From contig NZ_JABBWV010000002.1 of assembly GCF_012999535.1 (NCBI RefSeq), positions 186,001 to 250,000 on the forward strand: a DNA stretch of 64,000 bases, in the 5' to 3' direction. Below the pieces are notes generated by a model. That model saw nothing but the letters and a program-made list of their open reading frames with translations. It searched no databases and had not been told where the DNA came from. Source of the DNA: Microbispora sp. H11081. GTDB taxonomy: Bacteria; Actinomycetota; Actinomycetes; Streptosporangiales; Streptosporangiaceae. The position numbers and the translations under genes were made by a program. Below are positions 1 to 8,826 of this stretch, piece after piece; within the stretch, counting starts at the first letter, position 1, and the number at the start of each line of letters is the position of its first letter.

Positions 1-2
1 CG

Positions 3-1715
3 ATGGTCGCCGGAGAGCCGCTGCTCTACCACTGGTTCGTGTACGCGCACTTCGCGGCGGCGAGCTGGATCACCGGTGTGGAACCCGTGGTGCTGCTGAC
101 CCGGCTGGCCGTGCTGCCCATGCTCGCGGCCCTCGTCGTCCTGATCGGCGCGACCGCGAGGCGCGTCAGCGGTTCCTGGACGGGGGCCTCGCTCGCCGTC
201 GCCGGTTCCGTCTTCGTCGCCATCCCCAGCCTCTACCTCGGCGGCAACGGGGCCTTCACATGGGGAGGCATCCCCGACCTCGCCTGGGCCAGCCCCACGC
301 AGACCTTCGGCAGCGTGCTGTTCGCGGCGGTCGTGCTGCTGCTGACCGGCCCGCGCGGGCGGGGCCGCGCCCGCGAATGGCTGCCGCCGGCACTGCTGGT
401 CTGCGCGGTGACGGGGGCCAAGGCGACCTGTCTTCCGATGCTCGGAGCGGGGCTGCTCGCGATGGCGGCGGCGGAGGCGGCCCGGCGGGGCAGGCCGACC
501 CGGCCGACCGTGGCGGCACTGGCGATCACCTCGGTGTGCTTCCTCTACGCGCAGGTCGTCCTGTTCGGCGGCGCGAGGCAGGCCGTCGTCGTCTCCCCTC
601 TGTACTTCGTCCGGGCCGCCTGGGGGGAGCTCACCGGGCAGGGGGACGCGGCGCCGCCGCCGGGCTCGCTGGCCGCCCTGACCATGGTGTGCCTGCTGGG
701 CTGGCTCGTCGCCTGGGCCGGGATAGCCGGGCTGCTGAGCCGTCCCCGAGCGCTGCTGCGGCCTCCGCTTGCCCTCATGCTGGGCATCGGCGCGGTGGGC
801 CTCGGCACGGCGATGCTCCTCGGCCATCCCACGCGCAGCCAGCTCTTCTTCCTCTGGGGGGCCTACCCCTACCTGATGATCGCGACGGTCTGCGGGACGA
901 TCGCCGTCGTGCGGCGCGCAGGTCTGTCCCGGCGGGCCCGGTGGGGCGCGTTCTGCGCGGGAGTGGCCGCCGCCTACGTGGTCCCGGTCCTGTGCGGAGT
1001 CCGGGTTCCGCTCGGTCCCGGCCGGTCCGACCTGCTCCTGATCCTGCCCTACGCCGTGCTGGTGGCCGTCGCGGCGGTGGCCGCGTTCGTCCTGGTCGTG
1101 GTGTGGGGGCGGCGCCGCGCGGCCGCCGTGCTGGTCCTCGCGTGCGCGGGCCTGGGCCTGCTGGCCGACGCCCACGCGTTCGTCCTCGGGCACCTGCCCG
1201 CGTCCGTGCTCGCGCGCCTGCCGGGAGGGGCGGGCTCCGGCGGACCGGCGCCCGCCACGCGGCCCGCCGTACGGTCGGAGGTCGTGCCTCCGGGCGCCAT
1301 GGCGGCGGCGCACTGGCTGCGGGACCACTCAGGCCCCGGCGACCTCGTCGCCACGAACGCGCACTGCCTGTGGGGGCAGGAGTCGCCCTGCGACAGCCGC
1401 CACTTCTGGGTCGCCGCGCTCTCGGAGCGACGGGTCCTGGTCGAGGGGTGGGCGTTCACCGCGAGAAGCCAGGAGCGCTGGCGCCCCGGCCTGTCGGTGA
1501 ACCACCTGCCCTTCTGGGACGAGCCCATGATGGCGGCCAACGACGCCGCGTTCACGGCTCCCTCCGCGGCGGCGATGCGGCTCCTGCGCGACCGCTACGG
1601 CGTGCGCTGGCTGTTCGCGGACGAACGGCTCACCGGAGCGGGCCCCGAGGCGATCGCGAGATTCGCGGACCTCGGGTTCCGCTCCGGCGGCTACGCCGTC
1701 TACCGCCTGTCGTGA
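3..1715 (+). CDS. Polytopic membrane protein, possible GT-C glycosyltransferase (5' end probably outside window)
   Basis: At least 570 residues with about ten hydrophobic segments in the first 400 residues, separated by short Arg-rich loops, then a soluble C-terminal part of about 150 residues (from roughly residue 425). The segment LLYHWF close to the first ATG resembles the first extracytoplasmic loop of GT-C glycosyltransferases, so the true N-terminus and the catalytic Asp loop may lie left of the window. Such enzymes use polyprenyl-phosphate sugars on the outer face of the membrane, which would suit the sugar-nucleotide locus at 7.6–15.8 kb. Its stop overlaps the stop of the convergent DUF4082 gene by 16 bases. 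The family call is by architecture only; an integral membrane protein of unknown function is the safe reading. Confidence 0.6.
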   Translation: MVAGEPLLYHWFVYAHFAAASWITGVEPVVLLTRLAVLPMLAALVVLIGATARRVSGSWTGASLAVAGSVFVAIPSLYLGGNGAFTWGGIPDLAWASPTQTFGSVLFAAVVLLLTGPRGRGRAREWLPPALLVCAVTGAKATCLPMLGAGLLAMAAAEAARRGRPTRPTVAALAITSVCFLYAQVVLFGGARQAVVVSPLYFVRAAWGELTGQGDAAPPPGSLAALTMVCLLGWLVAWAGIAGLLSRPRALLRPPLALMLGIGAVGLGTAMLLGHPTRSQLFFLWGAYPYLMIATVCGTIAVVRRAGLSRRARWGAFCAGVAAAYVVPVLCGVRVPLGPGRSDLLLILPYAVLVAVAAVAAFVLVVVWGRRRAAAVLVLACAGLGLLADAHAFVLGHLPASVLARLPGGAGSGGPAPATRPAVRSEVVPPGAMAAAHWLRDHSGPGDLVATNAHCLWGQESPCDSRHFWVAALSERRVLVEGWAFTARSQERWRPGLSVNHLPFWDEPMMAANDAAFTAPSAAAMRLLRDRYGVRWLFADERLTGAGPEAIARFADLGFRSGGYAVYRLS

Positions 1716-4700
1716 CGTCCGGGCTCCGCCGCGCGCGGGTGCGCGCGGCGGAGCGCCCCGCGGGCGGCGGCCTGCGCGGGCGCGGGGTCGAACAGCACGT
1801 CGACCCAGTAGTTGGTGGCCTGGTAGCTGCTCGTCGGGAAGGCGTTCACCGGGCTGTAGGCGTAGACCCCGTTGCCCCCGGCGGTGGTGGTGGCCGGTGC
1901 GGTGAGCGGCCCGCGGACGTAGTCGCTCTCGAAGTAGAACCGGTCCACCGAGTAGTTCCCCGACGTGGTGAAGTACGTGGCGACGTAGGTGGTGCCTGCG
2001 CTGATCGAGATCGGCGGTGAGAAGTTCACCTGTTGCCAGCCGCTCGGCGTCTCGTTCGTGAACGTCGCGCTCGCCAGCAGTTGGCCACCGGCGGTCCAGA
2101 GGCTGCCTACGTGGGTGCCGGTGTTCTGCGGGCCCTTGTAGAACCTGATCCCCCTGATCGTGCCGGGCTGGGAGGCCAGGAACTTCACGCCGACGACGAT
2201 GGGCCTGTTGTCCGGCTGCGACGGGATCGTGGGCACCGTGTCGTCGTCCCACAGGGTGGCCGCCGACGAGAAGACCACGTCGACCCAGTAGTTGCTCGCC
2301 TGGAACGTGCCGGCGGGGAAGGTGATCGTCGGGCTGTACGCGTACAGCCCGTTGCCCCCGCCGCTTCCGTTCGCCGGCGCGGTGATCAGCCCGTTGGAGT
2401 ACTGCGCGGTGAAGTAGGGCCTGGTGACCGAGTAGAACCCCGCCGTGTGGTAGGAGACCACGTAGTCGACGCCTTCGATGATGGGCACGGGGGCCGGGAA
2501 GTTCGCCTGCTGCCAGCCGTTCGCGGTCTCGCCGGTGAACGTCGCCTGCGCCAGCAGGGTGCCGCCGGCGGTCCACAGGCTGCCGACGTGCGTGCCGGTG
2601 TTCTGGGACCCCTTGTAGAAGCGGACACCGGTGATGAAGCCGGGCGAGGTGGTGCGGAACCGGACGCCGAGCTCGACGGGCTTGGCGTCGGGGTAGTTGA
2701 CCTGCGCGGGCGTGGTGTCGGACGACCAGATCGTGCACGGGCATCCGGTGTTGGAGGTGTAGGTCCGCGACGCGGGAGTGGTCTGCAGGTTCCCGATGTC
2801 GTCGACGGCCCTCGACAGCACGGTCACCGTCTGCGACTTGGGCGTGTTCCAGCGGTACTGCCAGCTTGTCCTGCCGGTCGCCCGGCGCCAGGTGGCGCCG
2901 CCGTCGACCGAGACCTCGACACCGGCCACGACGCCGCCGCCGGTGTCGGCCGCGGTGCCGCTCACCGTCACGGTCGTCCCGCCGGGGACCGAGGAGCCGA
3001 GCGTCGGCGTGACGATGGTGGAGGTCGGCGGCGCGGTGTCGGTCGACTGCGTGGCCGGGACGAGGCCCGCCTCCAGGGTGGCCGGCTGCGTCCCCATGTC
3101 GGCGAACAGGTTGACCGTCGCCTGCTTCATGTTGATGTTCGTGGGGGTGCCCGGGCGGTCGTGCACGGCGTCCAGCCCCCACGCCCACTGCGTGGTGCCC
3201 GCGCCGAAGACGATCGCGCGGCCCGGGCTGCGGTAGAGCGTCAGGTGGTGCCTGGCGGCGCCTCCGTCGTAGGTGGAGCCGTAGTCGAGCAGATATTTGC
3301 TCTCGACGAACACGGTCGTCCCCGAGAGCAGCACCAGTCCCGGCGGCGCGTAGCCGTTGTCGGGCGCCTCGTCCCACTCGTAGCCGAGCGTGCCCGTGGG
3401 GAAGACGGCGGTCTGACCGGGCTGGAGGTTCGCCACCGCGGTGTTGCGCCACAGGCGCATGGCGGCGTACTCCGCCGGGACCGTCAGCGCGTCGGAGGAG
3501 ATCCCGTTGACCCGGAAGAGCGTCCCCGTCATGCCGTTCTCCGGCCTGCCGCCGTCCGAGGGCGGGGAGAAACGGGGGTCGCGCCACGTCCCGGTCCACT
3601 GCGGGCTGGGGTCGATCTTCTTGTTGGCGATCGTCTCCTTGTAGCAGACGAGCGTGCGGAACGGCGTTCCCGAGGGGTCGATGCTGCTCTCCCACCTCGT
3701 CTTCCAGAACGACTCGTTGCCCGAGAAGAAGGTGAGGCCGACGCCGTTGGCGGTGGCGTTGGTCACGTTCGTCCGCATCTCGTTGGACCAGTACTCGTCG
3801 TGCCCCGACGACATGAAGACCTTGTGGTTGAGCAGGAGCGCCGGACGTGAGGCCGTGTCGACGTTGCTGAGGTAGGCGACGTCGTAGCTGTTCATCTCCA
3901 GCCACCTGATCATCGGATACTCGGAGTTGAAGAAGTAGCTCTGCGGCTGTGAGGCGCGGGTGATGACCGGACGGTTGTAGCTCACCTTGAACGCCCGACC
4001 GGCCGGGTCGCCCTGGTAGAAGCTGTTGCCGCCGTAGGCGTTGTACGCCTGCCACGTCGCGTCGGACGTCTGCACCACCATGTCCGAGTTACGGGCGTCG
4101 TTCCTGACGACGAAGATGTTCTGGCTCACGCCGGGGGTGCCGTCGGTCCTGACGAAGTTCGCGAGGTAGACGCCGGAGACCGCGGTGGACGGCACGGCCC
4201 AGGACGCGGAGACGGCCCAGTTGCCGCAGTCGACCAGTCCCGTCGCGGCGTCGCCGAGGCAGGGCGGCTGCGTCTGCGGCAGTGCCGCCGACGGCGAGAC
4301 GGTGGTGATCTGCCGCGCGCCGAGCCCCTGGTAGTAGCCGACGCGGTAGACGTCGATCCGGTACGCGGTGACCCCCGGAGCCGACACCTTGAACTGCAGG
4401 GTCTGCCCCGCGTTGACGCTCACCTGCGTGGCGAAGCCGACGATCGCGGTGCTGCCCGCTCCCGGCACGTCCCACTGTGACGGAGGGGTGCCAGGCAGGC
4501 TGTTCTCCAGGCAGATGACCGAGGCCGGCGGGCATGCCGCCCGCAGGGGCCTGGCACGGCCGTGCCCACTTCGGTGCTCACTGCCGTGCCCACTGCCGTG
4601 CCCACTGCCGGGCCGCACGGGCGCGGCTCTCCTGGAGGGCCCTGTGCCCGGTGCGGCGCCGGCTGTGGGGGCGCCGGGTGTGGGGGCGCCGGGTGTGGGG

Positions 4701-4906
4701 GCGCCGGCTGTGCCGGGCGTGCTGGGGATCGGTGCGGCGGGGGTGGGCGTGCCGTTGTCGCGGTCCTGAGCGGGGACCGTCACCTCGACCCGCGCCTCGT
4801 CCTGGCCGTTCCCCTCGGCGGAGGCCGGCGCCCCGGCGGCCAGGAGCAGGACGGCCACCAGGCCGGAGGTCACCGCGCCGGAGGCCGCCCGGCACATCCG
4901 CGCCAT
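1700..4906 (-). CDS. Secreted N,N-dimethylformamidase-beta-like protein with two C-terminal DUF4082 domains
   Basis: 1068 residues from the ATG at 4906, chosen because it directly precedes a signal peptide (hydrophobic core about residues 10–26, then ASA cleavage site). ATGs at 4975, 4990 and 5110 are also open. After a Pro/Gly/His-rich linker built from tandem repeats comes a domain at about residues 270–605 like the large subunit of N,N-dimethylformamidase (motifs YNAYGGNSFY, SSGHDEYWS, FFSGNESFWKTRWE). A bacterial Ig-like domain follows at about 625–710, then two DUF4082 domains at about 724–880 and 884–1042 (each with IRFYKG or VRFYKG, NTGTHVGSLW, GWQQ.NF, YVA/YVVSYHT-like strands). Probably a cell-surface or matrix protein. 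Enzyme activity is unproven. It is divergent from the DUF3494 gene, whose C-terminus it shares. Confidence 0.85.
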   Translation of the reverse strand: MARMCRAASGAVTSGLVAVLLLAAGAPASAEGNGQDEARVEVTVPAQDRDNGTPTPAAPIPSTPGTAGAPTPGAPTPGAPTAGAAPGTGPSRRAAPVRPGSGHGSGHGSEHRSGHGRARPLRAACPPASVICLENSLPGTPPSQWDVPGAGSTAIVGFATQVSVNAGQTLQFKVSAPGVTAYRIDVYRVGYYQGLGARQITTVSPSAALPQTQPPCLGDAATGLVDCGNWAVSASWAVPSTAVSGVYLANFVRTDGTPGVSQNIFVVRNDARNSDMVVQTSDATWQAYNAYGGNSFYQGDPAGRAFKVSYNRPVITRASQPQSYFFNSEYPMIRWLEMNSYDVAYLSNVDTASRPALLLNHKVFMSSGHDEYWSNEMRTNVTNATANGVGLTFFSGNESFWKTRWESSIDPSGTPFRTLVCYKETIANKKIDPSPQWTGTWRDPRFSPPSDGGRPENGMTGTLFRVNGISSDALTVPAEYAAMRLWRNTAVANLQPGQTAVFPTGTLGYEWDEAPDNGYAPPGLVLLSGTTVFVESKYLLDYGSTYDGGAARHHLTLYRSPGRAIVFGAGTTQWAWGLDAVHDRPGTPTNINMKQATVNLFADMGTQPATLEAGLVPATQSTDTAPPTSTIVTPTLGSSVPGGTTVTVSGTAADTGGGVVAGVEVSVDGGATWRRATGRTSWQYRWNTPKSQTVTVLSRAVDDIGNLQTTPASRTYTSNTGCPCTIWSSDTTPAQVNYPDAKPVELGVRFRTTSPGFITGVRFYKGSQNTGTHVGSLWTAGGTLLAQATFTGETANGWQQANFPAPVPIIEGVDYVVSYHTAGFYSVTRPYFTAQYSNGLITAPANGSGGGNGLYAYSPTITFPAGTFQASNYWVDVVFSSAATLWDDDTVPTIPSQPDNRPIVVGVKFLASQPGTIRGIRFYKGPQNTGTHVGSLWTAGGQLLASATFTNETPSGWQQVNFSPPISISAGTTYVATYFTTSGNYSVDRFYFESDYVRGPLTAPATTTAGGNGVYAYSPVNAFPTSSYQATNYWVDVLFDPAPAQAAARGALRRAHPRAAEPGRHDRR
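4579..4614. repeat. 12-bp tandem repeat in a linker region
   Basis: Three 12-base units, CACTGCCGTGCC twice and CACTGCCGGGCC once, read on the minus strand as a Gly-His-Gly-Ser-type repeat in the linker of the dimethylformamidase-like protein. The unit is a multiple of three, so copy-number change keeps the frame. Confidence 0.9.
4656..4715. repeat. 15-bp tandem repeat encoding a Gly-Ala-Pro-Thr-Pro linker
   Basis: Four 15-base units starting GCGCCGG (C or G) TGTGGGG, the last diverged at its end. On the minus strand they encode repeated GAPTP pentapeptides in the secreted protein's linker between signal peptide and catalytic-like domain. Confidence 0.9.
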
Positions 4907-5468
4907 CCTGGTCCGCCCCCCGCGCCCGGCGCGAGTCCTTCTCGATGTGCCTCGCACGTCCACCCCTGTCCCCATCCAGCGGAGCGCCATGAAAGGGGGA
5001 GCGAGGGCAGGATAGCGACACGCCTCGCCCTGATCCGCGTCGTTCTGCCACCCCCGGAGAGTTCGCCACAAGGGCGGCCCTTCTTCCCGCATCATCGAGA
5101 GCGGTCTCATATAGGTAAATAGCGCCGCATATCGGGACTAATTGGATTCGATACATAGAGATGGCGATCATTGCGGAAAGTGGCTTGAGATAGTGGTAAT
5201 CGCGAAATGTCGCGCGTAGGATTCACGTCGAGCGGAGGTGATCGTAGATCACCAAGGCCTTCTCATAGATCTTCCGCACAGGCGCGGCAATCAACGACTC
5301 CGGCCGCCCTTTCTCACGTCATCGTTGTCGGACTGCCGCTCCTTCCCCCGTGCGCGGCGACTCGGAGTGGTCACCGGTGCGCGTGGCGGGGCGAGAGTGA
5401 GGGAAGTCGGTTTTCACATATCTCCCGATAAACATTGAATTCGCATGAATGCGCGAGGTAGGTCGGAA
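4907..5468. promoter_or_regulatory. Divergent intergenic region between the two DUF4082 genes, with an inverted repeat
   Basis: About 560 bases with no convincing gene. The part from roughly 5100 to 5450 is clearly lower in GC than its surroundings, as expected for a divergent promoter. It holds an exact inverted repeat at 5237–5253, GGTGAT-CGTAG-ATCACC (6-base arms, 5-base spacer), a good candidate operator for a dimeric regulator controlling one or both secreted proteins. No clear −35/−10 pair can be assigned by eye. Confidence 0.45.
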
Positions 5469-7562
5469 ATGAATCGCTCAACCGCCGCCGCCAGAGGCGG
5501 TCGGGAACCCGCGCCGGTGATCACGCACCGGGGACGCCGTCGCGGTCCGCTCGGGAGCGCCGGGCGGCGCAGGCTCGCCGCGCTCCTCGCCACCGCGCTC
5601 ACCGCGCTCAGCGCCGCCCTCGTCGCGCTGCCCGGCCAGGCCGGCGCCGCGCCGTCCCTGCCTCTCGGAGCCGCCGCCTCCTACGGTGTGCTGGCGTCGC
5701 TGCAGGTGACGAACACGGACTCCACGCGGATCACCGGCGACCTCGGGGTGAGCCCGGGCAACACGGTGAGCGGCTTTCCGCCCGGCGGCGTCACCGGGAC
5801 CATCCACGCCGGCGACGCCGCCGCCGCGAACGCGATGGCGGCCGCGGTCGCGGTGCGCGACCAGATCGTGGCGATGCCCACCACCGCCACCATCGGGGCG
5901 AGCCTCGGGGGGACGACCCGGGGCCCCGGTGTGTACAACTCGACCAGCGGCGCCTTCGCGATCACCAGCGGGACCCTCACCCTCGACGCGCAGGCCGATC
6001 CGGACGCGATCTTCGTGTTCCGCGCCTCCAGCCTCACCGCCGGCAACGTCAGCAACATCGAGCTGGCCGGCGGCGCCCAGGAGGACAACATCTTCTGGCA
6101 GATCGGCAACACCGTGACGCTGGGCACCTACCCCACCTTCCGAGGGAACGTCCTCGCCGGCGGCGACATCTCGGTGGGCTCGGGCTCGGCAGTCTTCGGC
6201 CGGATGTTCTCCCTGGGCGGCACGGTCGCCCTCACCGGGACCACCAGCATCCCGGCCACGCGCGTCACCGTGCCGAACAACCCGCCCACCACGACGACCG
6301 TGACCTCGACGCCCAACCCCTCGACGACCGGCCAGTCGGTCACCTTCACCGCCGACGTCCAGGCGGTGTCCGGCTCGGTCGTGCCCGCGGGAAAGGTGGC
6401 GTTCAAGGACAACGGCGTGGTCATCGGGATCGACTCGCAGTACAACGGGCATCCGGCGCAGTTCACCACGTCGAGCCTCTCGCCGGGACAGCACCGGATC
6501 ACGGCCGTCTACCTGAGCGGGCCGACGTTCGACAACGAGGCAGTGATCTACTTCAAACCCAGCACGTCGCCCGAGCTCGTGCAGAGCGTGTCGAGCACCG
6601 GGCTGTGGAGCGACAGCGCGACTCCGGCCGTCGCCTCGCACAACGATTCCAGCGCCGTCGTGCTGGGAGTGAAGTTCACCGCCGCGCAGGACGGCCTGAT
6701 CACGGGCATCCGGTTCTACAAGGGCGCCTCGAACGTCGGCACCCACACCGGCAGCTTATGGACGGCGGGCGGCGACAAGCTCGCGAGCGTCACCTTCACG
6801 AACGAGACGGCGTCCGGCTGGCAGCGGATGAACTTCCCGTCCCCCGTCGCCATAAGCGCGAACACGACCTACGTGGCGTCGTACCACACGACGTCGGGGT
6901 ACTACTCGGTCAACCGGGACTACTTCACCTCGCCGTACGTGAACGCCCCCCTCACCGCCCCCGCGAGCGCGGCGTCGGGCGGCAACGGCGTCTACGCCTA
7001 CAGCGCCTCCGACACCTTCCCCGTCAACTCCCACCGTGCCTCGAACTACTGGGTCGACGTGATGTTCACCCCGGCGCAGACCCTGTGGGACGGCAACCGG
7101 ACCCCCGCCGTCGCCTCGCACAACGACCCGAGCCCCGTCGTGCTCGGGGTGAAGTTCCAGTCGTCCCAGGCAGGCGACGTCATCGGCATCCGGTTCCACA
7201 AGGGCGGGCAGAACACCGGCACCCACGTCGGCAGTCTCTGGACGAGCGGCGGGACCAAGCTGGCGACCGTCACCTTCACCGGCGAGACCCCGTCGGGATG
7301 GCAGGAGGCGTACTTCCCCACGCCCGTGGGCATCTCCGCGAACACGACATACGTGGCGTCCTACCACACGACGTCGGGACGCTACTCGCTCGACCGGGAC
7401 TACTTCGACGCCCAGCACGTGAACGGCTCCCTCACCGCCCCCGCCAGCTCCGCGTCGGGCGGCAACGGCGTCTACGCCTACAGCGCCTCCGACACCTTCC
7501 CCTCCAGTTCCTTCCGCGCCTCGAACTACTGGGTGGCGCCGGTCGTGCAGTACGACGGCTGA
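5469..7562 (+). CDS. Secreted DUF3494 (ice-binding-like) protein with Ig-like and two DUF4082 domains
   Basis: 697 residues from the ATG at 5469, preferred over the ATG at 5445 because GAGG lies about ten bases ahead of it. A signal peptide with a long basic N-region spans about residues 1–57 (cleavage after GQAGA or nearby). Residues about 64–266 form a DUF3494 domain, the ice-binding fold (ASYGVLASLQVTNTDST, ITGDLGVSPG, a conserved NIFWQIG segment). An Ig-like domain of the TTTTVTSTPNPSTTGQSV type follows at about 274–358, then DUF4082 copies at about 373–533 and 538–694. DUF3494 proteins are often adhesins or matrix proteins rather than true antifreezes, so ice binding is not claimed. It is divergent from the other DUF4082 protein. 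Confidence 0.88.
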   Translation: MNRSTAAARGGREPAPVITHRGRRRGPLGSAGRRRLAALLATALTALSAALVALPGQAGAAPSLPLGAAASYGVLASLQVTNTDSTRITGDLGVSPGNTVSGFPPGGVTGTIHAGDAAAANAMAAAVAVRDQIVAMPTTATIGASLGGTTRGPGVYNSTSGAFAITSGTLTLDAQADPDAIFVFRASSLTAGNVSNIELAGGAQEDNIFWQIGNTVTLGTYPTFRGNVLAGGDISVGSGSAVFGRMFSLGGTVALTGTTSIPATRVTVPNNPPTTTTVTSTPNPSTTGQSVTFTADVQAVSGSVVPAGKVAFKDNGVVIGIDSQYNGHPAQFTTSSLSPGQHRITAVYLSGPTFDNEAVIYFKPSTSPELVQSVSSTGLWSDSATPAVASHNDSSAVVLGVKFTAAQDGLITGIRFYKGASNVGTHTGSLWTAGGDKLASVTFTNETASGWQRMNFPSPVAISANTTYVASYHTTSGYYSVNRDYFTSPYVNAPLTAPASAASGGNGVYAYSASDTFPVNSHRASNYWVDVMFTPAQTLWDGNRTPAVASHNDPSPVVLGVKFQSSQAGDVIGIRFHKGGQNTGTHVGSLWTSGGTKLATVTFTGETPSGWQEAYFPTPVGISANTTYVASYHTTSGRYSLDRDYFDAQHVNGSLTAPASSASGGNGVYAYSASDTFPSSSFRASNYWVAPVVQYDG

Positions 7563-7596
7563 CGCACCCCGGAACGCCGCACGGAACGCCGGTGGG

Positions 7597-8580
7597 CTAC
7601 TTCACGCCGCGGACGACGTACAGGCCGCGGTGCCGCTCGATGGAGACCTCGCTCAGGCCGAGCTCCGTGGTCCACCGGCGGAGGCGGCGGCGCGTCTGCG
7701 GGCTCTCGTACCTGGGCGCGAGCCAGTCGAAGGTGTCCAGCACGGACCAGTTCCGCTGCATCCGCGGGTCCTTGATGTCGAGGTAGCTCAGGTTGGCGAC
7801 GGGCACCAGCCGCGCCAGGTAAGGGCCCGCCTTCGGCACCGAGTGCAGCGCCGTGGACAGCGGCAGGAGGCGCGGCACGGCCTTGCGCACGAAGGAGTAG
7901 AGCGTGGCGGGAGGGACGCGCCTGGTGATCGGCCTGAGGAGGTGCCGCGGATGCGTGTACGCGACCATCGCGGCGTAGACGTCCACGCAGAACCGGCCGC
8001 CGGGACGCAGGTAGCGGAAGAGCGTCTTGAACGTCCGCTCGACGTCGGGAGTGTGCTGGATGACCCCGAAGCAGAGCAGGTAGTCGAAGGACTCCTCGGG
8101 GAACGGCATCTCGTAGATGCTCGCCTGGACCAGCCGCAGGTTGGGGAACCGCCCGTTGGAGGCGGCGTTGGCGTGGACGGCGCTGGAGATGTCGAAGGAC
8201 GTCACCTCGGCGCCGGTCTCGCACAGCACCTCGGTGAACCGCCCGGCGCCGCTGCCGCATTCGAGCACCCGCCGCCCGTGCAGCTCCTCCGCCGTCCAGC
8301 CGCTGGACCGGAACAGCCGCTCACGGGAGATCGGCAGACCGGAGTGGGAGTCGAGCTGGGTCAGCCGGTGCTGGTTCCACTGGTACCCGAAGCCCTCCGC
8401 GTAGTTGTCGGAGGGGACGAACCGGGGCACGCCCCGGTCGATCGGATACGTCGCGGGGCAGGCGTCGCAGTGCAGTTCGTCCTCGGCGCGCAGGGCGCCG
8501 CCGCACCGGGGGCAACGCAGCGCGTCGCACCAGTGGACACCGGTGCCGGCGTCGTTGTGACTGTGCTTCGAAAGAGCCAT
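7597..8580 (-). CDS. SAM-dependent class I methyltransferase with N-terminal zinc-ribbon
   Basis: 327 residues. Residues about 17–50 hold a CPRCGG...CDAC four-cysteine zinc ribbon followed by a YPIDRGVPRF segment, typical of methyltransferases with a Trm112-like head. The Rossmann methyltransferase core starts at VLECGSGAGRFTEVL (motif I, about residue 107), with an acidic motif II (TSFDIS) and SFDYLLCFGVIQHTPD as motif IV. The C-terminal third is basic and unassigned. Located beside aminosugar genes and divergent from wecE, so O- or N-methylation of a sugar or lipid-linked glycan is plausible, but the substrate is inferred from context only. Confidence 0.8.
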   Translation of the reverse strand: MALSKHSHNDAGTGVHWCDALRCPRCGGALRAEDELHCDACPATYPIDRGVPRFVPSDNYAEGFGYQWNQHRLTQLDSHSGLPISRERLFRSSGWTAEELHGRRVLECGSGAGRFTEVLCETGAEVTSFDISSAVHANAASNGRFPNLRLVQASIYEMPFPEESFDYLLCFGVIQHTPDVERTFKTLFRYLRPGGRFCVDVYAAMVAYTHPRHLLRPITRRVPPATLYSFVRKAVPRLLPLSTALHSVPKAGPYLARLVPVANLSYLDIKDPRMQRNWSVLDTFDWLAPRYESPQTRRRLRRWTTELGLSEVSIERHRGLYVVRGVK

Positions 8581-8826
8581 TCTGGTGTCTGCCTAGGAGA
8601 AGAAGGGCGGCGGTCGCGCCGCCGTCTCGACACGGGCCGGTGGGATCCAGTGTGGCGGCGCGCCTCGGGCGACGACCGGCAACGCCGTGCGCGCGGTGCG
8701 GTGTCCTTGCCAGAGCTTTATGGGCCCGCGCCGGTTCCCGGGCGGCACGCCCCGCCGGAGGGCGTAAGGCTTGCCCAATGGATTCCCCAGGGCGCGCGGT
8801 CGCGGGCGCGCCGGGCCACCGGGCCG

